A DNA stretch of 64,000 bases, taken from assembly GCF_002694385.1 (NCBI RefSeq), contig NZ_NZMB01000016.1:9275-73274 (forward strand), given 5' to 3'. The position numbers were made by a program, and so were the translations under genes. This document shows positions 31,654 to 43,021 of this stretch, piece after piece (the stretch's first letter is position 1; each line of letters starts with the position of its first letter). The notes under the pieces are model-generated. The model had not been told where the DNA came from. It searched no databases and saw only the letters and a program-made list of their open reading frames with translations. Origin of the DNA: Sneathiella sp. GTDB taxonomy: Bacteria > Pseudomonadota > Alphaproteobacteria > Sneathiellales > Sneathiellaceae.

Positions 31654-32782
31654 TCTTTCCGTCCTTGCAGGACAGCGCAATCTCGCCATGTTTCAGGCGC
31701 AGCGCGTCCTCGCCAAAGACGCGGCGGCGCCAGCCCTTGAGAGCGGGGACGTCCGCCTCGTCATCGGCGGCAATCTTTTCAAGATCGGCAAGGCTGCACA
31801 CCAGCTTCTGCGCCACATCATTTTCTTCCGAGCGGAGCTTGAGCAATACCCGCAGCAACTCCATCAGCGGACCGATGCCCTTCGGCGGCGGAGTTTTCTT
31901 CGGCAGACGCGGAGCCTGATCGGGCGGCGTATTAACGCCTTTCTGCACCGCCTCCAGCAATCCGTCACCCATCTTGCCATCGGCGAATTTCTTGCCGATA
32001 CCGCGCACATGCGACAGGGTTTCCGCATTCTTCGGCGGATTTGACGCGATTTCTATAAGTGCCTCGTCGCGCAGGATGCGATTGCGCGGAATATCCTGGC
32101 GATGGGCCTGCCGCTCCCGCCAGGCAGCGATACTTTGCAGGATGGCCAGGAATTTTGCATGCGTATTGCGCGACTTGATGCGCATCCAGGCATTTTCCGG
32201 CGGAATGAAATAGGTATCGGGGGAACGCAGAATCTCCATCTCGGAGGCCACCCATTCCTCGCGCCCGCTGTCCTTCAGCTTGGCCGAGAGATATTTGTAT
32301 ATGTCCCGCAGATGCGTCACATCGGCTTCCGCATAGGTAAGCTGCCGTTCCGACAGGGGACGGCGCGCCCAGTCCGTGAAGCGGGAGGATTTGTCGATCG
32401 CCTTGCCCGTCAGCTTGGACGCCAACGTGTCATAGCCGACGGATTCGCCAAAGCCGCAGACCATAGCCGCGACCTGCGTATCGAAGATGGGGGCGGGCAC
32501 CTCACCGGTCATATGATGAAAAATTTCAAGGTCCTGCCGTCCCGCATGGAAGACTTTCAGCACCTTCTGATTTTGCAGCAGACGAAAGAGCGGGGCAAGA
32601 TCAATGCCCTTCGCCATCGGATCAAGAATAGCCGACTCGTCCTCCGTCGCCATCTGGACAAGGCACAGAATGGGCCAGAAGGTGCTTTCGCGCATGAACT
32701 CCGTATCGATGGTCATATAGGAATGCTGTTCAAAGCGGGTGACCAATTCTTCAAGACCGGCCGTTGTTGTTATTATCTGCAT
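31631..32782 (-). CDS. rnd: ribonuclease D
   Basis: YMTIDTEFMRESTFWPILCLVQMA, KVFHAGRQDLEIF, DTQVAAMVCGFGESVGYDTL, HRC domain at the C-terminus. Confidence 0.94.
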   Translation of the reverse strand: MQIITTTAGLEELVTRFEQHSYMTIDTEFMRESTFWPILCLVQMATEDESAILDPMAKGIDLAPLFRLLQNQKVLKVFHAGRQDLEIFHHMTGEVPAPIFDTQVAAMVCGFGESVGYDTLASKLTGKAIDKSSRFTDWARRPLSERQLTYAEADVTHLRDIYKYLSAKLKDSGREEWVASEMEILRSPDTYFIPPENAWMRIKSRNTHAKFLAILQSIAAWRERQAHRQDIPRNRILRDEALIEIASNPPKNAETLSHVRGIGKKFADGKMGDGLLEAVQKGVNTPPDQAPRLPKKTPPPKGIGPLMELLRVLLKLRSEENDVAQKLVCSLADLEKIAADDEADVPALKGWRRRVFGEDALRLKHGEIALSCKDGKIRIISLE

Positions 32783-32974
32783 TGAATACTTGCGCCCTTT
32801 CAGGCAACGCTGCGTTTTGGGGCATCCGGACGCGACTTGTTACGCCATGACGTTCATTCCCCGACAATAGCCCATATTTCTCCATAAAGGAAGGTTGGCG
32901 GCGGGCAAAAAACCATGTAAGACAGGCGCGTCATCAATAGCGATCCGGCTGGATCCGAAACTTAAGAGAGTATC

Positions 32975-34759
32975 ATGCATAGCTACCGCACCCATACTTG
33001 CGCCGATCTGCGCGAGAGTGATGTTGGCAAAACCGTCCGCCTGTCGGGCTGGGTTCATCGCAAGCGCGATCATGGCAATCTGCTGTTTGTCGATCTGCGC
33101 GACCATTACGGGATTACCCAATGCGTGATCGAACATGATGTGCCGAATTTCAAGGCCGTTGAGAGCGTGCGGTCGGAAAGTGTCGTCACCGTCACGGGCA
33201 AGGTCGTCGCCCGCAGCCAGGAGACCGTGAATCCGAACCTGCCGACCGGCAGTATCGAGATTTATATCAGCGAGTTCGCCATCCAGTCGGCGGCCGATGA
33301 ACTGCCCATGCCCGTCTTTGGCGATCAGGAATATCCGGAAGATATCCGCCTGCGCCACCGGTATCTTGATCTGCGCCGTGACCGGCTGCATCAGAATATC
33401 GTGCTGCGCTCCAACGTTATTGCGAGCCTGCGGGACGCCATGCGCGCGCAGGGCTTCATGGAATTTCAGACGCCGATCCTGACGGCCTCCTCACCGGAGG
33501 GCGCGCGCGACTTTCTGGTACCGAGCCGGATGCATCCCGGTAAGTTCTACGCCCTGCCGCAGGCACCGCAGCAGTTCAAGCAGCTTATCATGATGTCGGG
33601 CTTTGATCGCTACTTCCAGATCGCGCCCTGCTTCCGCGACGAAGACGCCCGCGCCGACCGCAGCCCGGGCGAGTTTTACCAGCTTGATATCGAGATGGCG
33701 TTTGTGACACAGGAAGATGTGTTCAATGCCGTTGAACCGGTGTTGACCGATGTCTTCAAGAAATTTGCAGGCGATCGCAAGGTCGTCACCCCGTTCGAAC
33801 GCATTCCCTTCGATGAGGCGATGCTGAAATACGGCTCCGACAAGCCGGATTTGCGCAACCCGATCATCCTCAGCGATGCGACGGAACCTTTCCGCGGCTC
33901 GGGCTTCGGCCTGTTCGCGAAAAATATTGAGGCGGGGGCTGTTGTACGGGCTATCCCGGCTCCGGGCGCCGCCGACCGGCCACGCAGCTTCTTCGACAAG
34001 ACGAACGACTGGGCCCGCAAGGAAGGCGCGGGCGGTCTCGGCTACATCATCTTCAAGGACGGCGAAGCGAAAGGCCCGATTGCGAAAAATCTCGATGAGG
34101 AACGCATTGCCAAAATTCGCGAAGTTACCGGCGTGGGTGAGGGGGATGCCGTCTTCTTTGCCTGTGACAAGGCATCCGGCGCGGCGGAACTCGCCGGCAA
34201 GGCCCGCATCCGCATCGGCGAAGAGCTGGATATCTGCGAAAAAGATGTCTTCCGCTTCTGCTGGGTGGTCGATTTCCCGATGTTCGAATATGACGACAAG
34301 GAAAAGAAGCTCGACTTCAGCCATAACCCCTTCTCCATGCCGCAGGGCGGGCTTGAGGCGTTGGAGACTATGGACCCGCTCGACATCAAGGGCTATCAAT
34401 ATGATATTGTCTGCAACGGGATCGAGCTGTCATCCGGCGCCATCCGGAACCATCGTCCCGATATCATGATCAAGGCCTTCGAGATTGCGGGATATGACGC
34501 GACCGTGGTGGAAGACCGCTTCGGCGGGATGCTGAGCGCGTTCCGCTATGGCGCACCGCCCCATGGCGGCATTGCCCCCGGCGTTGACAGGATTGTCATG
34601 CTGCTGGCGGATGAGCCGAATATCCGCGAGGTGATCCTGTTCCCGATGAACCAGCAGGCGCAGGATCTGATGATGCATGCCCCGGCGGAAGTGCCGCTGA
34701 AGAACCTGCGGGAGCTGCATATCCGCACGGTTCTGCCGCAACCGAAATCAGACGGCTGA
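32975..34759 (+). CDS. aspS: aspartate--tRNA ligase
   Basis: [87 protein letters not shown]. Confidence 0.97.
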   Translation: MHSYRTHTCADLRESDVGKTVRLSGWVHRKRDHGNLLFVDLRDHYGITQCVIEHDVPNFKAVESVRSESVVTVTGKVVARSQETVNPNLPTGSIEIYISEFAIQSAADELPMPVFGDQEYPEDIRLRHRYLDLRRDRLHQNIVLRSNVIASLRDAMRAQGFMEFQTPILTASSPEGARDFLVPSRMHPGKFYALPQAPQQFKQLIMMSGFDRYFQIAPCFRDEDARADRSPGEFYQLDIEMAFVTQEDVFNAVEPVLTDVFKKFAGDRKVVTPFERIPFDEAMLKYGSDKPDLRNPIILSDATEPFRGSGFGLFAKNIEAGAVVRAIPAPGAADRPRSFFDKTNDWARKEGAGGLGYIIFKDGEAKGPIAKNLDEERIAKIREVTGVGEGDAVFFACDKASGAAELAGKARIRIGEELDICEKDVFRFCWVVDFPMFEYDDKEKKLDFSHNPFSMPQGGLEALETMDPLDIKGYQYDIVCNGIELSSGAIRNHRPDIMIKAFEIAGYDATVVEDRFGGMLSAFRYGAPPHGGIAPGVDRIVMLLADEPNIREVILFPMNQQAQDLMMHAPAEVPLKNLRELHIRTVLPQPKSDG

Positions 34760-34781
34760 TAAAAAATAGTACGCGAAATAC

Positions 34782-34810
34782 AAAACCCGCCACATTCGGC
34801 GGGTTTTTTA
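34782..34810 (+). terminator. Rho-independent terminator after aspS
   Basis: AAAACCCGCC-acattc-GGCGGGTTTTTT. Confidence 0.9.
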
Positions 34811-34888
34811 TTTTTCCTTCAATCCATTACCGAATTTTTAACATATCGCTGGCTAATGTTATCCTGACATTAACCAAAAGGTTGTACG

Positions 34889-36568
34889 GTGACTGAAGAA
34901 AGCAAACTGGATATCCTGCGCACTGAAAAGGAACGCTTCGTCGCCTTTTCATTCGCCGCTGCGGATTTGCTCATCGAGCTGGACAAAGACGGCTCCGTCA
35001 TATTCGCTTCCGGCGCCGCGAAAGGGCTGACCGGGTTAGACATGAATGATCTGGAAGGCACCATTTTCCTGGATCTGGTGACCGAACAGGATCGTCCGAT
35101 CATTACCAATATTCTTGACAGTATGCAGGTCGGTGATCGAATTACACCGGTCGTTGTCCGCATGGAAAACACCCACATCTCCACTATTGTGGGCGCCTGC
35201 AAATTGCCGCGAAATCATGAACATGTCTTCCTCGCCCTCAATATCTCCAGCATGGCGGCGGTGCGCACCAGTTCGGAATATCGCGACACCGATACGGGCC
35301 TGCTCGGGCGGACGGATTTTCTCAAACTTGCCGACCAGCAGATGACGCTGGCCGCCAACGCCGGGCAGAAAACAGAGTTGACGCTGTTACAGTTGAATGG
35401 TCTTTCCGCGCTTCAGGAACGCCTCGGCGAAGAGGAGATGGGACAGTTTTTTGACCGCATCGGCGTCATTCTGCGACGCTATTCCCTGGGCGGGGACAGC
35501 GCCGGACGTCTTGATGCGGAAAAATACGGCGTCGTGCACAGCCCCGCCATCGACACGCGCATTCTGGAAGAAAAAATTTCCTCCCTCGCCGCAGAGGGAG
35601 GCAAGGGAAGCATTATTGTGCAGCAAAGCACTGTTGAGCTGATGAAGGGACAGCTTTCCGCCAATCATGCGACGCAGGCGTTGATGTATGTTATCAACAA
35701 CTTCGTCGAGAATGATATTGAGGATTTCAATATCAAATCTCTGGCGGAAGGCATGGATAACCGGCTGGAAAAAACCATGAACCGGATGCTGGCGCTCAAA
35801 TCCATGTTCCAGAATTACAAGTTCAAATTGGCTTACCAGCCCATTGTCCAGCTATCGGACCGGGAAATCCATCATTATGAGGTGCTCTCCCGTTTCAAGG
35901 ACGGGGAGAGCCCCTATGAAACCGTGACCTTCGCGGAGGAAACGGGCATTGTGCAGGATCTTGACCTCGGCGTTGCCCACAAGGTCAAGGAGAAGCTGCT
36001 GGAATTCCAGAAGCGCGGTGATACGCTGCCGCGTCTTGCCATCAACCTGTCCGGCTATTCTCTGGAATCCGACAGCTTTGTGGACAATCTGCTGGCGCTT
36101 TATGCGGATAATGACGAAATCCGTGAACATGTCAGTCTGGAGGTTACCGAAACCAGCCGTATCAAGGATTTGCAGCGGGCCGAAAATGTCATTCAGTCAA
36201 TCCGCCGCAATGGCATCGAAGTGGCGCTTGATGATATGGGCTCCGGCTCCGCTTCCTTCCAATATATCCGTGCCATGACCGTTGACTATATCAAGATTGA
36301 TGGCACCTATATCAAGGAAGTGCTGACCAACAAGCGCGACGCCGCTATTCTGAAAGCGCTTTCGCGCCTCTGCCAGGAGCTGGATATCGGCACCATCGCG
36401 GAAATGGTGGAAACGAAAGAACAGCTTCATGTGCTCAATGTGCTCGGCGTCAATTACGGGCAGGGCTGGTATTTCGGCAAGCCGCAGCCGGACATCCAGA
36501 CGAAGCGCAAGAACCGCTCGATTACCCAGAATCTGAAGCGCAAGGGCTTCGCTACCACCTGGTCATAA
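34889..36568 (+). CDS. EAL domain protein with N-terminal PAS-like region and degenerate GGDEF domain (GTG start)
   Basis: N-terminal DLLIELDKDGSVIFASGAAKGLTGLDMNDLEG; RLDAEKYGVV in place of RxGGDEF; EVLSRF, INLSGYSL, LEVTET, LDDMGSGSASF, DYIKIDGTYI, GWYFGKPQP. Confidence 0.85.
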   Translation: MTEESKLDILRTEKERFVAFSFAAADLLIELDKDGSVIFASGAAKGLTGLDMNDLEGTIFLDLVTEQDRPIITNILDSMQVGDRITPVVVRMENTHISTIVGACKLPRNHEHVFLALNISSMAAVRTSSEYRDTDTGLLGRTDFLKLADQQMTLAANAGQKTELTLLQLNGLSALQERLGEEEMGQFFDRIGVILRRYSLGGDSAGRLDAEKYGVVHSPAIDTRILEEKISSLAAEGGKGSIIVQQSTVELMKGQLSANHATQALMYVINNFVENDIEDFNIKSLAEGMDNRLEKTMNRMLALKSMFQNYKFKLAYQPIVQLSDREIHHYEVLSRFKDGESPYETVTFAEETGIVQDLDLGVAHKVKEKLLEFQKRGDTLPRLAINLSGYSLESDSFVDNLLALYADNDEIREHVSLEVTETSRIKDLQRAENVIQSIRRNGIEVALDDMGSGSASFQYIRAMTVDYIKIDGTYIKEVLTNKRDAAILKALSRLCQELDIGTIAEMVETKEQLHVLNVLGVNYGQGWYFGKPQPDIQTKRKNRSITQNLKRKGFATTWS

Positions 36569-36584
36569 GGTCGCATACAGACTG

Positions 36585-36620
36585 AAAAAGGGCCTGTTTC
36601 CGGAAACAGGCCCTTCTTTC
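36585..36620 (+). terminator. hairpin terminator between the EAL gene and nrdJ
   Basis: AAGGGCCTGTTTCC/GGAAACAGGCCCTT perfect 14-bp inverted repeat. Confidence 0.8.
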
Positions 36621-36777
36621 GGGAGCAATGATAAGGCAAGCAATCAGCCTTTTTATACTCAAAAGAAAGATAATCTTATAAGCTACTGATTACGCTACTC
36701 TTTTACTCTACAGGTTACGCAACGAAACTGTTCATCCGCGGGATGGGAACAACCGTAATCGACAAAATGGGTAAGCG

Positions 36778-39700
36778 TTACGAACATCCGCTGGTGGAAC
36801 CGCAGGTATCGCATTTCATGCAGGTTCCATTGCGCACAAGGGTGAAATTGCCGCATTCGCCACAGCTATCGCCCTCATATCCTTTCATGCGCGCTTCCAT
36901 GACGCGGCTGAGCCGGTCAGATCCGGCGGCGGCACTCGATGATCCGCCGCCCGCGCTGACACTGGCGGCCGCCACGGCCCCGGCGGCGCCGAAACTGGCT
37001 GCCGCCGCACTCACCTGGCCTTCACCAAGGCTCATGCTCATGGCGGAAAGGCCGCCCTGCAGCACCTCGAAATTATTGGCGCGGACATAGCCCGTGGAGG
37101 CAAGGTTGATGACATTATTGATGGCCGCCGGGTTGCGCGCGACTTCATCATCGGTAATCTTCGCCTGCGCCTCGCCACCGCCGATGGCGTCGGTGCGCAG
37201 ATCATCCACCGCCACATGAGCCAGATCATTGCGACCGAGATAGGAAATCGCCAGCTCGCGGAACAGGTAATCAAGGATTGAGGTGGACATCTTGATGGCA
37301 TCATTGCCCTCGACAATGCCCGAGGGTTCAAAGCGCGTGAAGGTATAGGCCTCAACGAATTCCTCAAGCGGCACGCCATATTGCAGGCCGATGGAAATAG
37401 CGATGGCGAAGTTATTCATCAGGCTGCGGAAGGCCGCGCCTTCCTTATGCATATCGATAAACACTTCACCGAGATTGCCGTCATCATATTCACCGGTCCG
37501 CAAATAAACCTTGTGCCCGCCGACCACGGCTTTCTGGGTATAGCCTTTGCGCCGGGTCGGCAGCTTCTTGCGCTCCGACACCAGCCGTTCGACAATCCGT
37601 TCGGCCACCACATTGCTGGCCGCTGCGGGAGAAACCTTCACCTCTTCCTGCACGTCCTCATAATCTTCCTCATCAAAGGTAAGGGCGGAGAGGGGCTGGC
37701 TCAGCTTGGAGCCATCGCGATAAAGCGCGTTGGCTTTGAGCGCCAGCTTCCAGGAGAGGAGATACGCCTCCTTGCAATCCTCAACCGTGGCGCTGTTGGC
37801 CATATTGATGGTCTTCGAGATGGCGCCGGAAATAAAGGGCTGCGCCGCCGCCATCATGCGGATATGGCTTTCCACGGATAACAGGCGGGTGCCTTTGCGG
37901 CCGCAGGGGTTGGCACAATCGAAGACAGGCAGATGCTCGTCTTTCAGATGCGGCGCACCTTCCAGTGTCATCGCGCCGCAGCAATAGCTGTTGGCGGCTT
38001 CAACTTCCAGACGGGTGAAGCCGATGGCAGCCAGCAGATCGAAGCCGTAATCATTGAGATCATCGGCATCGAGCCCCAGCACATCTGCGCAGAAATCTTC
38101 GCCAAGCGTGAATTTGTTAAAGGCGAATTTGATATCAAAGCTGCTGGCAAGGGAGGCTTCCAGCTTCTCCAGCACCTCATCGGTGAAGCCTTTCGTCCTG
38201 AGGGCTTCATGATTGACGCCGGGCGCATTTTCAAGCGTGCCATGGCCGACCGCATAGTCGATGATATCTTTTGTCTCTGCCCGGCTGTAGCCAAGATGGG
38301 CGAGGGCCTCGGGCACCGTGCGGTTGATGATCTTGAAATAGCCGCCACCGGCCAGCTTCTTGAATTTGACGATAGCGAAATCCGGCTCAATCCCCGTGGT
38401 GTCGCAATCCATGACGAGGCCAATGGTCCCCGTCGGCGCAATCACGGAAACCTGCGCATTGCGATACCCATGGGTTTTCCCAAGTTCAAGCGCGTCGTCC
38501 CAGGCCTTTTTTGCCGCATCCGCCAGCCCATCTTCCGGGCAGTTGATGGCATCAAGCGGGACAGGAAGGACATGCAGCGCCTCATAGCCGTCATTCAGGC
38601 CATAGGCGGCGTTGCGGTGATTGCGGATCACGCGCAGCATGTGGTTCGCATTTTTTTTGTATCCGGGGAATGCCCCAAGCTCGGACGCCATTTCGGCGCT
38701 GGTCCGATAGGCAACGCCGGTCATCACCGCGGTGATCGCCGCGCAAAGCGCTCGGCCTTCTGCGGAATCATAGGATAGGCCGCGCGCCATCAGCAGGCCG
38801 CCGATATTGGCATAGCCAAGGCCGAGAGTACGGAATTTATAGCTGAGCTTCGCAATCTCCTCCGACGGGAACTGCGCCATCAGGACGGAGATTTCAAGCG
38901 TCACCGTCCAGACCCGGACGGCATGCTCAAACGCCTCGATATCGAAGCTTTTGTCGGCGCGGCGGAAAGTCATCAGGTTGAGAGACGCGAGATTGCACGC
39001 CGTGTTATCGAGGAACATATATTCCGAACAGGGGTTGGAGGCGTTGATCCGGCCGTCCTCCGGGCAGGTGTGCCAATCATTGATGGTGGTGTCATACTGC
39101 AACCCCGGATCGGCCGACTGCCACGCGGCTTCGCCGATCTGATCCCACAAATCGCGGGCCTTGACGGTTTTCGCGACTTTTCCGTCGGTGCGGCGAGTCA
39201 GGTTCCAGTCGCCATCCCGCAGCACCGCTTCGATGAAATCATCGGTAACGCGGACGGAATTATTGGAATTCTGCCCTGATACCGTGAGATAAGCGGCCGA
39301 ATCCCAATCTGTATCATAGGTTGGAAATTCGATTTCGGTGTAACCCTGCTTTGCAAACTGGATAACCCGCTGGATATAATTTTCCGGCACCATCGCCTTG
39401 CGCGCGCCGATAATTGCCTTTTTGAGAGCGGGGTTTTCAGCCGGAATGAAGGCTTCATCGCCTTCAATCTCCTGACAGGCCTTGATGACATTGTTCAGGT
39501 GAATGTTGCACAGCTTCGATCCGGCAACGAGGGAGGCAACCTTCTGCTCCTCCACCGCCTTCCAGCCAATATATTCCTCAATGTCCGGATGGTCGATATC
39601 CAGCGTCACCATCTTGGCCGCGCGCCGCGTGGTCCCACCGGATTTAATCGCGCCTGCCGCCCGATCGCCGATTTTGAGGAAGCTCATCAGGCCGGAGGAT

Positions 39701-40449
39701 TTTCCGCCGCCCGATAGCCGCTCGCCTTCGCTGCGCAGGCTTGAAAAATTGGTGCCGGTACCGGAGCCATATTTGAACAGCCGCGCCTCCCGCACCCACA
39801 GGTCCATGATTCCGCCCTCATTGACCAGATCATCGTCGACCGACTGGATGAAGCAGGCGTGGGGCTGCGGATGCTCATAGGAGCTTTCGGATTTTTTCAG
39901 TTTTCCGGTCTTGAAATCCACATAGGAATGCCCCTGTGCCGGTCCATCAATGCCATAGGCCCAGTGCAGGCCCGTGTTGAACCACTGCGGCGAATTAGGG
40001 GCGCCCATCTGGCTCGCCAGCATAAAGCGCATTTCATCGAAATAGGCGCGGGCGTCTTCCTCACCGTCGAAATAGCCGCCTTTCCAGCCCCAGTAGGCCC
40101 AAGTTCCAGCCAACCGATCAAACACCTCTGTCGAGGATGTCTCGCCAATATAACGATCCTCTTCAGACAGTTCGGCAAGCGCCTCCTCATCGGCGGCCTG
40201 CTTCCACAGCCATTCCGGCACATCCTTTTCCGCAACCGGTTTCAGCCGCGCCGGAACACCTGCCTTGCGGAAATATTTCTGGGCGATGATATCGCAGGCC
40301 ACCTGCGACCAGCTTGCGGGCACGTCAATGCCTTCCAGCCGGAAGACGACCGATCCATCCGGATTGCGGATTTCACTCGTTGTCTGTCTGAATTTGATGC
40401 TTGCGTAAGGGGATGAATCTTGTTTGGTGAACCGTCGCTCTATACGCAT
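36778..40449 (-). CDS. nrdJ: vitamin B12-dependent (class II) ribonucleotide reductase
   Basis: [58 protein letters not shown]-terminal Cys-rich [29 protein letters not shown]; start may instead be 40464. Confidence 0.95.
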   Translation of the reverse strand: MRIERRFTKQDSSPYASIKFRQTTSEIRNPDGSVVFRLEGIDVPASWSQVACDIIAQKYFRKAGVPARLKPVAEKDVPEWLWKQAADEEALAELSEEDRYIGETSSTEVFDRLAGTWAYWGWKGGYFDGEEDARAYFDEMRFMLASQMGAPNSPQWFNTGLHWAYGIDGPAQGHSYVDFKTGKLKKSESSYEHPQPHACFIQSVDDDLVNEGGIMDLWVREARLFKYGSGTGTNFSSLRSEGERLSGGGKSSGLMSFLKIGDRAAGAIKSGGTTRRAAKMVTLDIDHPDIEEYIGWKAVEEQKVASLVAGSKLCNIHLNNVIKACQEIEGDEAFIPAENPALKKAIIGARKAMVPENYIQRVIQFAKQGYTEIEFPTYDTDWDSAAYLTVSGQNSNNSVRVTDDFIEAVLRDGDWNLTRRTDGKVAKTVKARDLWDQIGEAAWQSADPGLQYDTTINDWHTCPEDGRINASNPCSEYMFLDNTACNLASLNLMTFRRADKSFDIEAFEHAVRVWTVTLEISVLMAQFPSEEIAKLSYKFRTLGLGYANIGGLLMARGLSYDSAEGRALCAAITAVMTGVAYRTSAEMASELGAFPGYKKNANHMLRVIRNHRNAAYGLNDGYEALHVLPVPLDAINCPEDGLADAAKKAWDDALELGKTHGYRNAQVSVIAPTGTIGLVMDCDTTGIEPDFAIVKFKKLAGGGYFKIINRTVPEALAHLGYSRAETKDIIDYAVGHGTLENAPGVNHEALRTKGFTDEVLEKLEASLASSFDIKFAFNKFTLGEDFCADVLGLDADDLNDYGFDLLAAIGFTRLEVEAANSYCCGAMTLEGAPHLKDEHLPVFDCANPCGRKGTRLLSVESHIRMMAAAQPFISGAISKTINMANSATVEDCKEAYLLSWKLALKANALYRDGSKLSQPLSALTFDEEDYEDVQEEVKVSPAAASNVVAERIVERLVSERKKLPTRRKGYTQKAVVGGHKVYLRTGEYDDGNLGEVFIDMHKEGAAFRSLMNNFAIAISIGLQYGVPLEEFVEAYTFTRFEPSGIVEGNDAIKMSTSILDYLFRELAISYLGRNDLAHVAVDDLRTDAIGGGEAQAKITDDEVARNPAAINNVINLASTGYVRANNFEVLQGGLSAMSMSLGEGQVSAAAASFGAAGAVAAASVSAGGGSSSAAAGSDRLSRVMEARMKGYEGDSCGECGNFTLVRNGTCMKCDTCGSTSGCS

Positions 40450-40555
40450 CTTCAGGCCTTCCATTATACTGAATTAAAGTCGTTCCTGTCGGAGCGGAAT
40501 ATTTGCCTGAAACGCCGGAAAACACAGGCGGGAGCAGCTCCCTCTCATTTCCAAC

Positions 40556-40575
40556 GCCTACCATATATAGTAGGC
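40556..40575. promoter_or_regulatory. candidate NrdR box upstream of nrdJ
   Basis: gcctaccatatatagtaggc: 20-bp palindrome with one mismatched pair, core resembling the NrdR consensus acaCwAtATaTwGtgt; ~107 bp upstream of the nrdJ start used here. Confidence 0.5.
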
Positions 40576-40895
40576 AAAATCCCCCCAACTGCATAGGATC
40601 ATGTCATCAGATTTTGGGGTGTCAACCGCAAAAAATCTAGATTTAGTGGCTAAAATTTTATCAATCGCGAAATATGGCGGTTTCGTGACAGTTAAGGGAT
40701 TTTATGGTTAACAAGAAAATCGGCGTCCGTTGTAGAAAAGCAACGCTGTAACAGACAAAGAGATGGACCGGGCAGAATCAACCGGGCAGGGGCGGCGGAT
40801 TGCGTCCGCAACACGAAAAGTTAGACTGGACGAACGGTCCTGTGAATGCCATATTCCGGGCAAATATTCATGCTTTCCTATGAGAGACGAGCGAT

Positions 40896-41258
40896 ATGGC
40901 GACGATTGGCACAAGGTTATATACATGGTGGCGGGGGGAACAGGTCGGTGAAGACCAGTTCGGCAATCACTATTACCGTGAAAAAGGCAAGCCGACCGGC
41001 CCTGTCGGGCGGGAGCGACGCTGGGTTCTCTATAAGGGGGATCCGGAGGCTTCCAAGGTGCCGCCTGCGTGGCATATCTGGTTGCATTACACGACGGACA
41101 AGCTGCCCGATGATCAGGCGCTCGAAAAAGCGCCCTGGATCGAGGAACACCGCCCGAACCTGACCGGCACCGAATTTGCCTATCGCCCGGACGGCTCTAT
41201 CCTGAAAGGGGGCAAGCGGCAGAAAGGCACCGGCGATTATGAGGCGTGGCGTCCCTGA
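40896..41258 (+). CDS. NADH:ubiquinone oxidoreductase subunit NDUFA12 family protein
   Basis: GTRLYTWWRGEQVGEDQFGNHYYREKGK...RRWVLYKGDPEASKVPPAWHIWLHYTTD. Confidence 0.92.
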   Translation: MATIGTRLYTWWRGEQVGEDQFGNHYYREKGKPTGPVGRERRWVLYKGDPEASKVPPAWHIWLHYTTDKLPDDQALEKAPWIEEHRPNLTGTEFAYRPDGSILKGGKRQKGTGDYEAWRP

Positions 41259-41303
41259 CCGGAACAGCGGTATGGCCGCTGCGGCCAAGCGAAGGAGAAG
41301 TGC

Positions 41304-41798
41304 ATGAACAGTAATATCGTGGAAACCGTCATCGGCGCCGTGGTTCTGGCCTTTGCGGCGATCTTTCTGGTCTTCGCCTATCGCACGGCCGATGTCGGCA
41401 CCGGCGGCGGCGGGATCAATCTGTCCGCGTCCTTCGACAGCGTGGACGGCCTTAATGTCGGCAGCGATGTACGGATGAGCGGCATCAAAATAGGCACGGT
41501 CACCTCACAGACACTTGATCCGCAAAGCTACCGCGCCGTCTTGCGGATCAGCCTCAATGAAGATATCGAACTGCCGGAGGACAGCTCCGCCAAGATCACG
41601 TCAAGCGGCCTGCTCGGAAGCAATTACCTGTTGCTGACGCCCGGAGGCTCCGATGATATGCTGCAGGATGGCGGTTCCATCAGCTATACGCAAGGGGCGG
41701 TCAATATCCAGGATCTGATTGCCCAGGCCATCTTCTCCAGCGGCAACAGTAGCGGCGGGGGCAGCAAAAACAGTGGCGATGCCGGTGCGGACAAGTAA
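41304..41798 (+). CDS. mlaD: MlaD family protein (outer membrane lipid asymmetry ABC transporter substrate-binding)
   Basis: VETVIGAVVLAFAAIFLVFAYRTADV, ASFDSVDGLNVGSDVRMSGIKIGTVTSQTLD, SSGLLGSNYLLLTPGG. Confidence 0.9.
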   Translation: MNSNIVETVIGAVVLAFAAIFLVFAYRTADVGTGGGGINLSASFDSVDGLNVGSDVRMSGIKIGTVTSQTLDPQSYRAVLRISLNEDIELPEDSSAKITSSGLLGSNYLLLTPGGSDDMLQDGGSISYTQGAVNIQDLIAQAIFSSGNSSGGGSKNSGDAGADK

Positions 41799-41813
41799 CC
41801 GGGCGATAGCATC

Positions 41814-42419
41814 TTGACCCTTTCCCGACAGAAATTCCTCCTATCATACCGCGCCATATCAGGCATGGCGGCCCTGATTGTCGGCGGTGTGATGCTGAAC
41901 GGTATCCTTCTGTCTCCCGCGCAGGCCGATCCGATGGAGGGCGATGCCGTTATCCTGCGCGCCCTTGATAAGGTGACGGCGCGGACAAGTGATCTTGAGA
42001 TTCCCATCGGCGAATATGCGACCTTTGGCTCCCTCACCATTCTGCCGCAGAAATGCCTGAAGCGCCCGCCGGAAGAAACGCCGGAGACCACGGCTTTCCT
42101 TGAAATTACTGAACATCTTAACAGCGCCGACATGGACGCGGCCAGCCACACGGCAACCGCCCGCATCATAACGCCAGCGGAAACGCCCGCCGCGGCACCG
42201 TCGGGCGAGCCTCTGCCACCTCCATCAGACAGCAACGCCGCGCCGCCCGTTAACACGGAAAATACGGCAAACGATCAGAATAGGGGGATTGTGCGTTTGT
42301 TCACCGGCTGGATGTTCGCCTCCAGCCCCGCGATCAATGCGCTGGAACATCCCGTTTATGATGTCTGGGTGATCGACTGCAAGATTTCAGACCCAGACAA
42401 ACCTTCCGGCAAGGAATAG
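41814..42419 (+). CDS. DUF2155 domain-containing protein (TTG start)
   Basis: AVILRALDKVTARTSDLEIPIGEYATFGSLTILPQKCLKRPPEETPETTAFLEI...LEHPVYDVWVIDCK. Confidence 0.85.
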   Translation: MTLSRQKFLLSYRAISGMAALIVGGVMLNGILLSPAQADPMEGDAVILRALDKVTARTSDLEIPIGEYATFGSLTILPQKCLKRPPEETPETTAFLEITEHLNSADMDAASHTATARIITPAETPAAAPSGEPLPPPSDSNAAPPVNTENTANDQNRGIVRLFTGWMFASSPAINALEHPVYDVWVIDCKISDPDKPSGKE

Positions 42420-43012
42420 AAATCGGCGTCAATCTCCTGCGCGTCCCGCAGCAGGCGCAGATATTCCCGTCGATCAATTTCGATGGCGCCGAAGCGGGCC
42501 AGATGCGGCGTTATAAACTGGGCGTCCAGCACGGCATAACCACCCCGGATCAGCCGCGCGACCAGATGGACAAGCGCTACTTTGCTGGCATCCGTTTCCC
42601 TTGAAAACATGCTTTCACCGCAAAAGACGCCCTTGAAAGCGACGCCATAGAGCCCGCCGACCAGCTCGCCCGCGCGCCAGCATTCAACGCTGTGGGCATA
42701 GCCCGCATAATGCAGCTCAGCATAGAGATCAAGGATTGTCCGGTTGATCCAGGTGGCATGGCGGCCCGGTCGGGAGGCCGCGCATTCGCGCATAACGCGG
42801 CGAAAATCACGGTCCACCGTCACGTCGAACGGCATCCGACGCACGGTCTTCGCAAGACTGCGTGGCACATGAAAAGAATGAAGCGGGAATATTCCCCGCG
42901 TCTCCGGCTCCACCCAGTATATATCCGGATCACTGGCGCTGTCCGCCATCGGAAAAATGCCGACGCTATAGGCAGCAAGCAAGGTTTCGATCGTGATCAC
43001 GGTCATCGACAA
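42356..43012 (-). CDS. aat: leucyl/phenylalanyl-tRNA--protein transferase
   Basis: LLAAYSVGIFPMADSASDPDIYWVEPETRGIFPLHSFHVPRSLAKTVRR, SVECWRAGELVGGLYGVAFKGVFCGESMFS. Confidence 0.96.
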   Translation of the reverse strand: MSMTVITIETLLAAYSVGIFPMADSASDPDIYWVEPETRGIFPLHSFHVPRSLAKTVRRMPFDVTVDRDFRRVMRECAASRPGRHATWINRTILDLYAELHYAGYAHSVECWRAGELVGGLYGVAFKGVFCGESMFSRETDASKVALVHLVARLIRGGYAVLDAQFITPHLARFGAIEIDRREYLRLLRDAQEIDADFYSLPEGLSGSEILQSITQTS

Positions 43013-43021
43013 AAACGCGCT

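Noticed and set aside
40633-40644. Second palindrome aaatctagattt upstream of nrdJ as a partner NrdR box
   Set aside because: Sequence and spacing (~73 bp centre to centre) do not match the NrdR paired-box pattern; a 12-bp AT-rich palindrome can occur by chance.
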